From Sphingobacterium griseoflavum (lineage in GTDB: Bacteria; Bacteroidota; Bacteroidia; Sphingobacteriales; Sphingobacteriaceae): DNA of 64,000 bases. The stretch is from NCBI RefSeq assembly GCF_014653155.1, contig NZ_BNAF01000013.1, positions 62,001-126,000 of the forward strand, read 5' to 3'. Made by a program: the position numbers and the translations under genes. The notes below the pieces were generated by a model, which did no database searches, was not told the origin of the DNA, and saw nothing but the letters and a program-made list of their open reading frames with translations. Positions 52,411-60,573 of this stretch are shown one piece after another. Numbering within the stretch: position 1 is the first letter of the stretch; each line of letters begins with the position of its first letter.

Positions 52411-53871
52411 ATGAAATTTGAATTTTTATTTAACAATGTCGGTAAGCAAGCTGTATGTGCATTGTTTGCCGCAGCATTAACCTTTTCAGCTTGTAGTTCG
52501 GACTCGAATCCAGAACCTACTACGCCCGAAGATACGTATGTGGTATTATCAGGTAATATCGCTACGCAAACGCTGTCTGCTCGCAACAAATATCTGCTGT
52601 CGGGGCAAGTCTTCGTACGTTCCGGCCAGGTTTTGACAATTGAGCCGGGCACCATTATAGCGGGAGAACGCTCGTCAAGAGGTACGTTGATCATCGATCG
52701 CGGTGGCCAAATCATGGCAGAAGGTACGGCGACTGCGCCTATCGTCTTCACATCAAACCAAGCTCCTGGCGATCGCGACCGCGGAGATTGGGGCGGTATC
52801 GTGCTGTTGGGACGTGCGCCTGTAAACTTGGAAAATCCCAGCGTAGAAGGAATTACACCTGCTGCGCAGTATGGTGGAACGAGTGAAGATGATAATAGCG
52901 GTGTGATGTCTTATGTCCGGGTAGAATTTGCTGGTATCGAATTAACACCAAATAACGAAACCAATGGGATCACGTTGGGTGCTGTAGGTCGCGGAACGAC
53001 ATTTAATCACATCCAAGTTTCCTACGGTGGCGATGATGGTATCGAGTGGTTCGGCGGAAATGTAAATGGTGATCATTTGATCGTGTTCGGTACGTGGGAT
53101 GACTGTTTCGATATAGACAATGGGTTCTCCGGAAACTTGCAGTTTGGGTTGTCCGTACGTTATCCTAGCTATGCCGACCAATCGGAGTCGAATGGTTTTG
53201 AGTGGGATACCGATGGCGACAATAATTTGGCGCGTTTCAAAACCACTGCCGTTGCATCTAACTTCACGATGATCGGCCCCGCAATCCGTACCAATGATGT
53301 CAATAACAGCATCAGCGGAAACTATCGCTATGCGGTAGATTTACGTAGAAATGTCGCTGGATCGATCTTTAACTCTGTTTTTGTGGGATACCCGAATGCT
53401 ATTCGTATGAACCAGTCGTCGGTATTCCCTAACTATGTAAACAGCAGCGTGGACAACGCGGATCGTGGAGTCATTGCAAACAACATTTTTTATGCAAGAA
53501 CGGCCGGTGTCATTTCAGGATCTGAAGCTACTGCACCTGTAGCCTCTATAACGGCCTATTTGGCAGCCAACGCGAACACGGTCGGTGCAGGCAACGACTT
53601 TCAAACAGCCCAAGCCTACCAAGCGCTTGGAATTAATCCTGATTTGTTCTTCGGTACAGGTCTTCGTGTAATAACACAATACCCTAGCACCCAAAATTTT
53701 GCGGTTACATCAGGTACTTTGGCTACCGGAGCAAACTTTGACTATCCGAAGTTTAGAGAGGCAAACCGCGCCAATGAATTTGATACAAGCGTAGCCTACC
53801 GTGGTGCTTTTGGTGCAACCGACTGGACGCGCGGTTGGACAGAGTTCAATCCGGTGATGGCAGCATATTAA
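52411..53871 (+). CDS. Secreted right-handed beta-helix lipoprotein
   Basis: 486 residues. A lipoprotein signal (AAALTFSAC, Cys near 28) precedes a beta-helix of short repeated strands: LTIEPGTIIAGERSSRGTLII, APIVFTSNQAPGDRDRGDWGGIVLLG, then YGGDDGIEWFGGNVNGDHLIVFG. The acidic-glycine loops suggest calcium binding. Proteins of this type recur behind TonB receptors in Bacteroidota and are often misannotated as multidrug transporters. It may capture substrate for the receptor encoded just upstream. A terminator follows directly. Confidence 0.72.
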   Translation: MKFEFLFNNVGKQAVCALFAAALTFSACSSDSNPEPTTPEDTYVVLSGNIATQTLSARNKYLLSGQVFVRSGQVLTIEPGTIIAGERSSRGTLIIDRGGQIMAEGTATAPIVFTSNQAPGDRDRGDWGGIVLLGRAPVNLENPSVEGITPAAQYGGTSEDDNSGVMSYVRVEFAGIELTPNNETNGITLGAVGRGTTFNHIQVSYGGDDGIEWFGGNVNGDHLIVFGTWDDCFDIDNGFSGNLQFGLSVRYPSYADQSESNGFEWDTDGDNNLARFKTTAVASNFTMIGPAIRTNDVNNSISGNYRYAVDLRRNVAGSIFNSVFVGYPNAIRMNQSSVFPNYVNSSVDNADRGVIANNIFYARTAGVISGSEATAPVASITAYLAANANTVGAGNDFQTAQAYQALGINPDLFFGTGLRVITQYPSTQNFAVTSGTLATGANFDYPKFREANRANEFDTSVAYRGAFGATDWTRGWTEFNPVMAAY

Positions 53872-53891
53872 TCCAATAGTTTAAACGATAC

Positions 53892-53920
53892 AAGCAAGAG
53901 TATGCGTACTCTTGCTTTTT
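53892..53920 (+). terminator. Rho-independent terminator of the TonB/beta-helix pair
   Basis: AAGCAAGAGTA (53892-53902) pairs perfectly with TACTCTTGCTT (53907-53917) around TGCG, then continues into a T-run. The ATG at 53902 lies inside this hairpin, so the next gene must start further on. Confidence 0.92.
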
Positions 53921-53934
53921 TATTTTCTCGAGAC

Positions 53935-54516
53935 ATGCGTAAACTAGTTTTTGGAATACTTACTTTCCTCTTCTTCCATGCCTGCGCAAACGAAGACCGA
54001 TATAAGCCGGAGACTCAACTTAGCAAGGAAGAACAAAGCGAATTTAAACGGGAAATCGTTCGTTTTGTAGGGCACTTGCCAAAATATGCGGAGCACGCTA
54101 CCAAATTTGAGCAACGCTTCGATTCTGCCTACAACGCACAGGCAGAGCTGATTCAGCTCGATAAATATTTTGCGAATGATAAGGACGGCTATACGTATTT
54201 TGAAGTGTCGAGAATCGCACCCAGCTTTAAGAAAAAGTATGTGGCGACCGGCGGAAGATTAAAGCGAAACAGCGCAGGTGAATTAGAGGAATACGAAGAA
54301 ATCTACCGTACCTGGAAGATGGAACCCGCGCAGTTGGCGGAAAAAACAAAGGTGTTTTTTTCGGAAATGGTAGCAGGACATGATCTATCGCCTTACTATA
54401 CCGAAAATATTGGAGATACCGAACATATCGAATTTCCGGATAAGAATACCTACTACGATAAGGAAGTGCGAAAGTGGCAAGTGCGGATGACGGAATACAG
54501 CATGTCGCCCAATTGA
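53935..54516 (+). CDS. Hypothetical small lipoprotein
   Basis: 193 residues from ATG 53935. The signal LVFGILTFLFFHAC gives a lipidated Cys near 17. The rest is charged and helical, with IVRFVGHLPKYAEHATKFEQRF, then DGYTYFEVSRIAPSFKKKYVATGGRL and a C-terminal part rich in Tyr. It looks like a conserved lipoprotein of the Sphingobacteriaceae but I do not recognise a family or function. It has its own strong terminator and lies between terminators on both sides, so it is monocistronic. Confidence 0.7.
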   Translation: MRKLVFGILTFLFFHACANEDRYKPETQLSKEEQSEFKREIVRFVGHLPKYAEHATKFEQRFDSAYNAQAELIQLDKYFANDKDGYTYFEVSRIAPSFKKKYVATGGRLKRNSAGELEEYEEIYRTWKMEPAQLAEKTKVFFSEMVAGHDLSPYYTENIGDTEHIEFPDKNTYYDKEVRKWQVRMTEYSMSPN

Positions 54517-54551
54517 CGAATACGCTATAATAGGACCTTTAACAAGGCCGT

Positions 54552-54600
54552 AAAGGAGCAAGACGGGATCGAATTCGATCTCGTCTTGCTCCTTTCTTTT
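54552..54600 (+). terminator. Long terminator hairpin after the hypothetical lipoprotein
   Basis: AAAGGAGCAAGACG (54552-54565) and its complement downstream form a long stem of about 20 bp, broken by one G-T pair, with an EcoRI-like AATT at the loop, ending in CTTTTTG. Confidence 0.85.
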
Positions 54601-54767
54601 TGTTGTAGACAGACCTCGCCATAAACCCGCAGATGCTTTTCGGCTCAACCGGGAGACCCTTCGCGCAAACCGTAAAAAGTTTTTCAATAAAAGCGGGTAA
54701 TCAAACGTTTGCGTTGCAAAATTTGCATATATTTATCCCCTGTTGACAAATTAAACTTAGCAAATTT

Positions 54768-56609
54768 ATGTGTGGAATCGTTGGCTACGTCGGTAGCAAC
54801 TTAGCATATCCGATCCTTATTGACGGATTAAAAAAATTAGAATATCGAGGCTATGATAGCGCTGGTGTGGCACTGCATACGGGCAATTCTCTAGAAGTTT
54901 ATAAAAAGGAAGGCAAGGTTGCGGTCTTGGAAGATTATGTGTATGGCAAAAATATCCAGGCAACTGTCGGTATAGGCCATACCCGCTGGGCGACGCATGG
55001 TGTTCCTTCCGATAGAAATGCGCATCCGCACTACTCCAACTCGGGCAATATCGCCATGATCCATAATGGTATTATCGAAAACTATGCGCAGTTAAAAAGC
55101 GAGCTGCAGCAGAAAGGCTATACCTTCAAAAGCGATACCGACTCCGAAGTGCTCTTAAATTTTATCGAAGATATCAAGATCCATAATGAATGCACGTTGG
55201 AAGAGGCTGTGCGTGTCGCGTTGAAGCGCGTCGTGGGGGCTTATGTGATTTTGCTGATCGATACGGATTTGCCGGACACCATTATTGCCGCCCGGAAGGG
55301 AAGCCCATTGGTTATTGGTATTGGCAACAATGCACACTATTTGGGGTCCGATGCATCACCTATGCTTGCCTATACCAAAGAAGTGGTGTATATCAACGAT
55401 TATGAATTGGCCATTGTTCGTCCCGATGAACTCATTCTTAAAAATCTGGGGAATGAGCGGATTACCCCTTTCGTACAGAAGCTGGATATGGAGTTGGCAG
55501 CCATAGAGAAGGGGGGCTACGATCATTTTATGCTGAAGGAAATTTTTGAGCAGCCGCAAACCATATTTGATTCGTTGCGCGGAAGGCTTGACGCCGAACA
55601 AAAGCATATCACGCTGAGCGGTGTTGATAAGATCAAGGACAAGTTGATGGAGGCAAATCGGATCATCATAGTCGCTTGTGGGACGAGCTGGCATGCTGGA
55701 CTTTTAGCAGAGTATGTGATAGAGGAGTTGTGCCGCATTAATGTGGAGGTCGAATACGCTTCGGAGTTCCGTTATAGAAATCCGATTATTACGGATAAAG
55801 ATGTCATCATTGCGATCTCACAGAGTGGCGAAACGGCAGATACGTTGGTGGCACTTGAGAATGCAAAAAAACAAGGTGCCACTATTTTCGGCTTAGTGAA
55901 TGTGGTCGGCTCATCCATCGCGCGGTTGTCGGACGCTGGTGCATATACACATGCCGGACCCGAGATCGGCGTGGCGAGTACCAAGGCGTTCACCGCGCAG
56001 CTCGCGGTGCTGTATTTGATCGCGTTGAAAGTAGCGCGCGATAAACAGACGATCGATCAAACGCTGTTCAATAAGCTCTTGGCCGATTTGGCAAAAGTGC
56101 CGCAATTGGTGCACGATATCTTACAGGAGCAGGATGCCGCCATTAAGGAGATCGCCAATAAATATGCTGAAGCTCGCGACTTCCTGTATCTAGGTCGGGG
56201 ATTTAATTTTCCAATCGCATTGGAAGGTGCGCTCAAACTCAAGGAAATATCCTACATCCACGCAGAGGGCTATCCAGCGGCTGAAATGAAGCATGGACCT
56301 ATTGCTCTGGTAGACGAAAATTTACCCGTGGTGTTTGTGGCAACGAAAGACAGCTACCATGAAAAAATCGTCAGCAATATCCAAGAGATCAAAGCCCGTA
56401 AAGGACAAGTCATCGCGGTGATATCCCAAGGCGATAATGTTGTTGCCGGACTTGCCGACGATGTCATGGTAGTACCGCAGGTGCATGAGGTTATAGCGCC
56501 GTTGCTATCCGTTATCCCCTTGCAGCTATTGTCTTATTACATCGGCGTTAACCGAGGCCTTGACGTCGACAAGCCGCGCAATCTGGCCAAATCGGTAACC
56601 GTTGAATAA
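54768..56609 (+). CDS. glmS: Glutamine-fructose-6-phosphate aminotransferase (isomerising)
   Basis: 613 residues, full length. The N-terminal glutamine amidotransferase begins MCGIVGYVG, with Cys2 becoming the catalytic N-terminal nucleophile. GHTRWATHGVPS and HNGIIENY are conserved substrate-binding segments. Two SIS domains follow (CGTSWHAGLLAEY, ISQSGETADTLVAL; later GRGFNFPIALEGALKLKEISY) and the C-terminus ends KSVTVE as usual. It makes glucosamine-6-phosphate, the entry to peptidoglycan and lipopolysaccharide. The next gene, a DUF4954 left-handed beta-helix protein, starts 5 bp after the stop. Confidence 0.97.
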   Translation: MCGIVGYVGSNLAYPILIDGLKKLEYRGYDSAGVALHTGNSLEVYKKEGKVAVLEDYVYGKNIQATVGIGHTRWATHGVPSDRNAHPHYSNSGNIAMIHNGIIENYAQLKSELQQKGYTFKSDTDSEVLLNFIEDIKIHNECTLEEAVRVALKRVVGAYVILLIDTDLPDTIIAARKGSPLVIGIGNNAHYLGSDASPMLAYTKEVVYINDYELAIVRPDELILKNLGNERITPFVQKLDMELAAIEKGGYDHFMLKEIFEQPQTIFDSLRGRLDAEQKHITLSGVDKIKDKLMEANRIIIVACGTSWHAGLLAEYVIEELCRINVEVEYASEFRYRNPIITDKDVIIAISQSGETADTLVALENAKKQGATIFGLVNVVGSSIARLSDAGAYTHAGPEIGVASTKAFTAQLAVLYLIALKVARDKQTIDQTLFNKLLADLAKVPQLVHDILQEQDAAIKEIANKYAEARDFLYLGRGFNFPIALEGALKLKEISYIHAEGYPAAEMKHGPIALVDENLPVVFVATKDSYHEKIVSNIQEIKARKGQVIAVISQGDNVVAGLADDVMVVPQVHEVIAPLLSVIPLQLLSYYIGVNRGLDVDKPRNLAKSVTVE

Positions 56610-56614
56610 GCGAT

Positions 56615-58798
56615 ATGTCAAAAATTGTAAAAAAGAAGCTGACAGAGCTAGGCTACAACTTTGTTCCAGAGGCCTATTTGCAGGATCAGGACGAGTATGT
56701 TTACCGCAATCGGCAGTTTTTTGCCGACCACACGTTTAGAAGGCTTACCGATTCGGAAATAAATTGCCTTGTTCGGCAGGATAATGTCGCTAGCAATTGG
56801 CAGGATATATGGGTTACGGATCATTTTTTGCCGGAACAAATAAAGAACAATAGGTTCTATGGCATGGTGCGTATTGGCGATATGCAAGAGGTCTATCTGG
56901 AGTTCCGCGACCTGAAACTGCCTTGTGGAATTTACAATTCTACGGTCATCAGTTGCGATTTCGGCAGCACGGTGGCGGTCCACAATGTGCGGTATATGTC
57001 CCATTTTGTCGTTGGTAGCGAGGTGATGCTCGCCAATATCAACGAAATGGAGACCAGTAGCAGTGCCAAGTTCGGCAATGGTATGTTGAAAAGAGGCGAT
57101 GTAGAAGAGCGCAGGATACGATTGGAACTGTGTAACGAGAACGGTGGGAGGTCGGTTTTGCCTTTTGACGGCATGCAGGCTGGTGATGTTTTTCTATGGT
57201 CTCGCTATCGGGACGATCATGTTTTGCAAACCCGGTTCCAAGAAATGGCGGAAGCGCACTTTTGCGTCGAGCACGGTCACTACAGCGAAATAGGAGACCG
57301 ATCTGTGATCAAGAATACACATACCATTAAAGATGTAAAGATCGGAACGGATGCGTATATAAAAGGGGTGAATAAACTAAAAAACCTAACGATCAACTCG
57401 TCTTCCGAATCGTTTACCCAGATTGGCGAAGGTTGTGAGTTGGTGAACGGTATTATCGGCTATGGATGCCGTATTTTTTACGGCGTCAAAGCGGTGCGCT
57501 TTATCCTTTCTTCCAATTCGCAATTGAAGTATGGCGCTCGTTTGATCAATTCTTTTTTGGGGGATAATTCGACAATCTCCTGTTGTGAAGTCCTGAATTC
57601 ACTGATATTCCCAGCACATGAACAGCACCATAATAATTCATTTTTATGTGCATCGGTGGTGAAAGGACAAAGTAACATGGCCGCGGGAGCTACGGTGGGG
57701 TCCAACCATAATTCGCGCGCCGCCGATGGCGAGATTGTTGCAGGAAGAGGGTTTTGGCCCGGGCTCTGCGTCAGTTTAAAACACAATTCCCGTTTTGCAG
57801 CCTACACGCTGATCGTGAAAGGGGATTTTCTGCACGAATTGGATATTAAGTTTCCTTTTTGCTTGGTAAGCAATGAAGTCGATACCAATCGCCTCGTGAT
57901 ATTGCCCGGCTATTGGTTTCTTTATAACATGTACGCGTTGATGCGTAACACGTCAAAGTTCCAAGCCCGCGACAAGCGTAAGTTTAAAAATCAGTATATA
58001 GAGTATGATGTGTTGGCGCCGGATACCATCAATGAAATGTTCGAAGCCATGCGTGAAATCGAAGTAGCCGTTGGAAAGACTTTTTCCGGAGAGGGTGTTA
58101 CTCCGGAAACGTGGTCTGCCAACGGGCGACTGCACTTGTTGGGGGAGGAGTCGCTTCTGGGACAACCTATTCTATTGGATAATGTCGAATATTCGAAGCG
58201 TAAAGTGGTGCTCGCTAAACCTAGAGAGGCTTATCTGGTGTATCGGCGCATGATCCGTTATTACGCGGCGCTGGAGCTTATCCATGCGCTGGAAGCCAGT
58301 GCTTCTTCAGTGGATTTTTGGACTGATATAGCCGAGATCGGTGGACAACGCGAGCCTTTTGAAAATATCGGTGGACAGTTGGTTCCGCGCCAAAAACTGG
58401 ATAACCTATTGGATCAAGTGCGGGTGGGAGGGGTGCCGTCTTGGCACGATATGCATGCATATTACCACGAATGGAGTCGAGCGTATCCACGAGATCGCTT
58501 CGTGCACGCCGTACATGCCTTGGCCGAAATTTCAGGTACTTCGATCGGCGAATGGGACGACACCTTCTTACAGACGCTGCTCACCGATGCTTTGGAAACC
58601 AAACGGTGGATCTGTGCAGAAATAGAGAGTGCCCGTTCTAAAGATTATCAAAATACATTCAAGCAAATGCTGTACGATTCTTACGCTGAAATGGAAGAAG
58701 TTGTGGGCAAACTAGCCGATAACGACTTTATCAATAAGGAGAAAGCCGCTTTGCTAGATTTTGAACGCACTGTTGAACGTCTATCGCATAAGCTCTAG
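56615..58798 (+). CDS. DUF4954 family left-handed beta-helix protein
   Basis: 727 residues, cytoplasmic. The middle part (about 220-420) has hexapeptide-like turns (IGDRSVIKNTHTIKDVKIGT, ISCCEVLNSLIFP, NMAAGATVGSNHNSRAADGE) of the left-handed beta-helix seen in acyl- and nucleotidyltransferases of sugar nucleotides. The C-terminal 300 residues are helical. This matches the DUF4954 family of Bacteroidota. Its 5-bp spacing behind glmS suggests a role in hexosamine or sugar-nucleotide metabolism, an inference only. The stop codon lies in one arm of a hairpin shared with the convergent DUF4886 gene. Confidence 0.83.
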   Translation: MSKIVKKKLTELGYNFVPEAYLQDQDEYVYRNRQFFADHTFRRLTDSEINCLVRQDNVASNWQDIWVTDHFLPEQIKNNRFYGMVRIGDMQEVYLEFRDLKLPCGIYNSTVISCDFGSTVAVHNVRYMSHFVVGSEVMLANINEMETSSSAKFGNGMLKRGDVEERRIRLELCNENGGRSVLPFDGMQAGDVFLWSRYRDDHVLQTRFQEMAEAHFCVEHGHYSEIGDRSVIKNTHTIKDVKIGTDAYIKGVNKLKNLTINSSSESFTQIGEGCELVNGIIGYGCRIFYGVKAVRFILSSNSQLKYGARLINSFLGDNSTISCCEVLNSLIFPAHEQHHNNSFLCASVVKGQSNMAAGATVGSNHNSRAADGEIVAGRGFWPGLCVSLKHNSRFAAYTLIVKGDFLHELDIKFPFCLVSNEVDTNRLVILPGYWFLYNMYALMRNTSKFQARDKRKFKNQYIEYDVLAPDTINEMFEAMREIEVAVGKTFSGEGVTPETWSANGRLHLLGEESLLGQPILLDNVEYSKRKVVLAKPREAYLVYRRMIRYYAALELIHALEASASSVDFWTDIAEIGGQREPFENIGGQLVPRQKLDNLLDQVRVGGVPSWHDMHAYYHEWSRAYPRDRFVHAVHALAEISGTSIGEWDDTFLQTLLTDALETKRWICAEIESARSKDYQNTFKQMLYDSYAEMEEVVGKLADNDFINKEKAALLDFERTVERLSHKL

Positions 58799-58822
58799 GG
58801 TATATCCTAGAGCTTAATTTTT
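58789..58822 (+). terminator. Hairpin spanning both stop codons of convergent genes
   Basis: TAAGCTCTAGG (58789-58799) pairs with CCTAGAGCTTA (58806-58816) around a 6-nt loop, followed by ATTTTTG. The DUF4954 stop is in the left arm and the DUF4886 stop in the right. It could terminate both strands, better on the +. Confidence 0.7.
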
Positions 58823-59658
58823 GACAGGCGGAAGGGTTTTCTTACCGCGCTGTGGGCTGCGCGCTTCGCCACGTTTGCTTGCAGCTCCGTCACAGCGGCA
58901 GGTTTATAAGGATTTTTACGGACATCATCACCGAAAAGCTTTTCGAACCAGGTGCATGCGGCGGTAAAGCGGCCATAATCGAGCTGTAGATGATAGCCAT
59001 CACGCGTATAGTTGTCCCCTATAGAGCTGCTACGCGCATTTTGTATCGCCGTTCCGGCCGGGATAATCTTTTGGAAATAACCTGAACGTTTGATCTTTTT
59101 CGAAGTTTCCGCGATAGCGCCGTACATAGTCGACTGGTCGTTGCCATAATTTTTAAATCCTTCATGCTTGGAATCCCTTTGGTAAGCCCAAGTTTGGTGG
59201 TAGACAAAAGCCGGCTTAGGACCCACCTGCCCTCTTACGTATTGTACAAGTTCCGGTAAGCTTTCCATGATGTTCGCATAATTGCCTGAAAGCGGACTCG
59301 CTTGTTGGAAACTGATGTAGTCCCATGGCTCGTCTTTCAACGCCTCGGCAATGCTGACGCCATTTTTCGTTTTTTTATTGCCATCTAGCAATACCTTTCT
59401 ATAGCTATAGTCGTGACGATCTTCACGGACATTTTTGGCATGCAACGAAAGGGGCGCTCCACCGATGTATAGATTGCCGATAATGATCTGCTTGTCGGCG
59501 GCGGCGGCCAACTCGTGCAGGTAGTTTTCGATGCCATCTTCGGAAAAGCTGTTGCCGATAGCTAAAATTCGCAACACACCGTCGGCAGCACTGACTTGTA
59601 CATAAAAAACAAGCTGTATAATCAATAATAGGGGGAGTAGGAAACTGTTTTTTTTCAT
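58807..59658 (-). CDS. Secreted DUF4886 (SGNH-hydrolase-like) protein
   Basis: 283 residues from ATG 59658, chosen because it opens a signal peptide (LLPLLLIIQLVFYVQVSAA). ILAIGNSFSEDGIENYL carries the block I GNS motif of SGNH-type hydrolases. DYISFQQASPLSGNY and the late DGYHLQLDYGRFTAACTW supply the Asp/His block. This matches DUF4886. Probably a periplasmic carbohydrate esterase or lipase. It is convergent with the DUF4954 gene with stops 9 bp apart, and divergent from pcm by 198 bp. Confidence 0.82.
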   Translation of the reverse strand: MKKNSFLLPLLLIIQLVFYVQVSAADGVLRILAIGNSFSEDGIENYLHELAAAADKQIIIGNLYIGGAPLSLHAKNVREDRHDYSYRKVLLDGNKKTKNGVSIAEALKDEPWDYISFQQASPLSGNYANIMESLPELVQYVRGQVGPKPAFVYHQTWAYQRDSKHEGFKNYGNDQSTMYGAIAETSKKIKRSGYFQKIIPAGTAIQNARSSSIGDNYTRDGYHLQLDYGRFTAACTWFEKLFGDDVRKNPYKPAAVTELQANVAKRAAHSAVRKPFRLSKIKL

Positions 59659-59856
59659 GGTTCTTTTTTTTGGAGGCCGAGCTGCTACGCAATAGGTCGA
59701 AAGCCGCTGGCGAACAATTGCGGGTTTGCACATTATTTGACAGCAGCCAGCGCCCAACGAAGATAAGGAATAGCCTCCGTTTATAGCGCCTTGACCTTAA
59801 ACATTTTGCACTTTAATGCCCGAAATGTGACCCAACAATGGTATTTTTGAGCTACA

Positions 59857-60513
59857 ATGGCGTATAAGTTTGTAGATAATTACCGAGAAAAAGGTGCGCG
59901 AAAGCAGCTGGTAAACACCTTGGAAAAACGGGGGATTGAAGATAAAAGGGTGCTCCAGGCAATAGGCAAAGTGCCTCGCCATTTTTTCTTCGACGAAACT
60001 TTCTGGAATCAAGCTTACCGCGATATCGCTTTTCCTATCGGGGATGGACAGACCATTTCACAACCCTACACGGTGGCTTATCAGTCGGAGTTGTTGCACG
60101 TGAAAAAAGGGGACAAGGTGCTCGAGATAGGGACTGGATCGGGATACCAAACCTGTATTTTGATGGAACTAGGTGCCGAGGTGTTCACCATAGAACGGCA
60201 GGAATCCCTGTACCAACGCACGATTCAAGTGCTGCCCTATATGGGCTATAAGCCGCATTTTTTTTTGGGAGATGGCTCTAAGGGTATTCCCGGACATGCA
60301 CCTTACGATAAGATCATCGTAACCGCCGGTGCGCCTTTCGTACCAGAGCTGATGCTGAAACAGTTGCGATATGGCGGCCTGCTCGTCATTCCCGTAGGAG
60401 ATGAAAAATCCCAAAAGATGGTGACGATCCTGCGGGTAGGGGAAAATGATTTTGAACGTATCGAGCTGGATACGTTTCGATTCGTGCCCCTAGTAGGAGA
60501 TCAAGCTTGGTAA
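59857..60513 (+). CDS. pcm: Protein-L-isoaspartate O-methyltransferase
   Basis: 218 residues, the standard length. Motifs: VPRHFFFDETFWNQAYRD, then the substrate loop PIGDGQTISQPYTVAYQSEL, the SAM site VLEIGTGSGYQTCIL, and later APYDKIIVTAGAP. It methylates damaged aspartyl residues in the cytosol to start repair. The start at 59857 is well supported by family length. Downstream a strong terminator separates it from the MutS-like gene. Confidence 0.95.
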   Translation: MAYKFVDNYREKGARKQLVNTLEKRGIEDKRVLQAIGKVPRHFFFDETFWNQAYRDIAFPIGDGQTISQPYTVAYQSELLHVKKGDKVLEIGTGSGYQTCILMELGAEVFTIERQESLYQRTIQVLPYMGYKPHFFLGDGSKGIPGHAPYDKIIVTAGAPFVPELMLKQLRYGGLLVIPVGDEKSQKMVTILRVGENDFERIELDTFRFVPLVGDQAW

Positions 60514-60523
60514 AATGGCTGTT

Positions 60524-60568
60524 AAAATAGAAATAAAAGCTTGGTACTGCCAAGCTTTTCCTATTTTT
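60524..60568 (+). terminator. Terminator of pcm
   Basis: AAAAGCTTGG (60535-60544) pairs with CCAAGCTTTT (60550-60559) around a 5-nt loop. An outer AAAATAG/CTATTTT stem extends it, and the right arm is followed by a T-run. The next start codon lies just beyond it. Confidence 0.88.
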
Positions 60569-60573
60569 ATCGC

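Noticed and set aside
54700..54767. Ribozyme or riboswitch controlling glmS
   Set aside because: The upstream region between the terminator and ATG is short and AT-rich, with no recognisable glmS ribozyme core.
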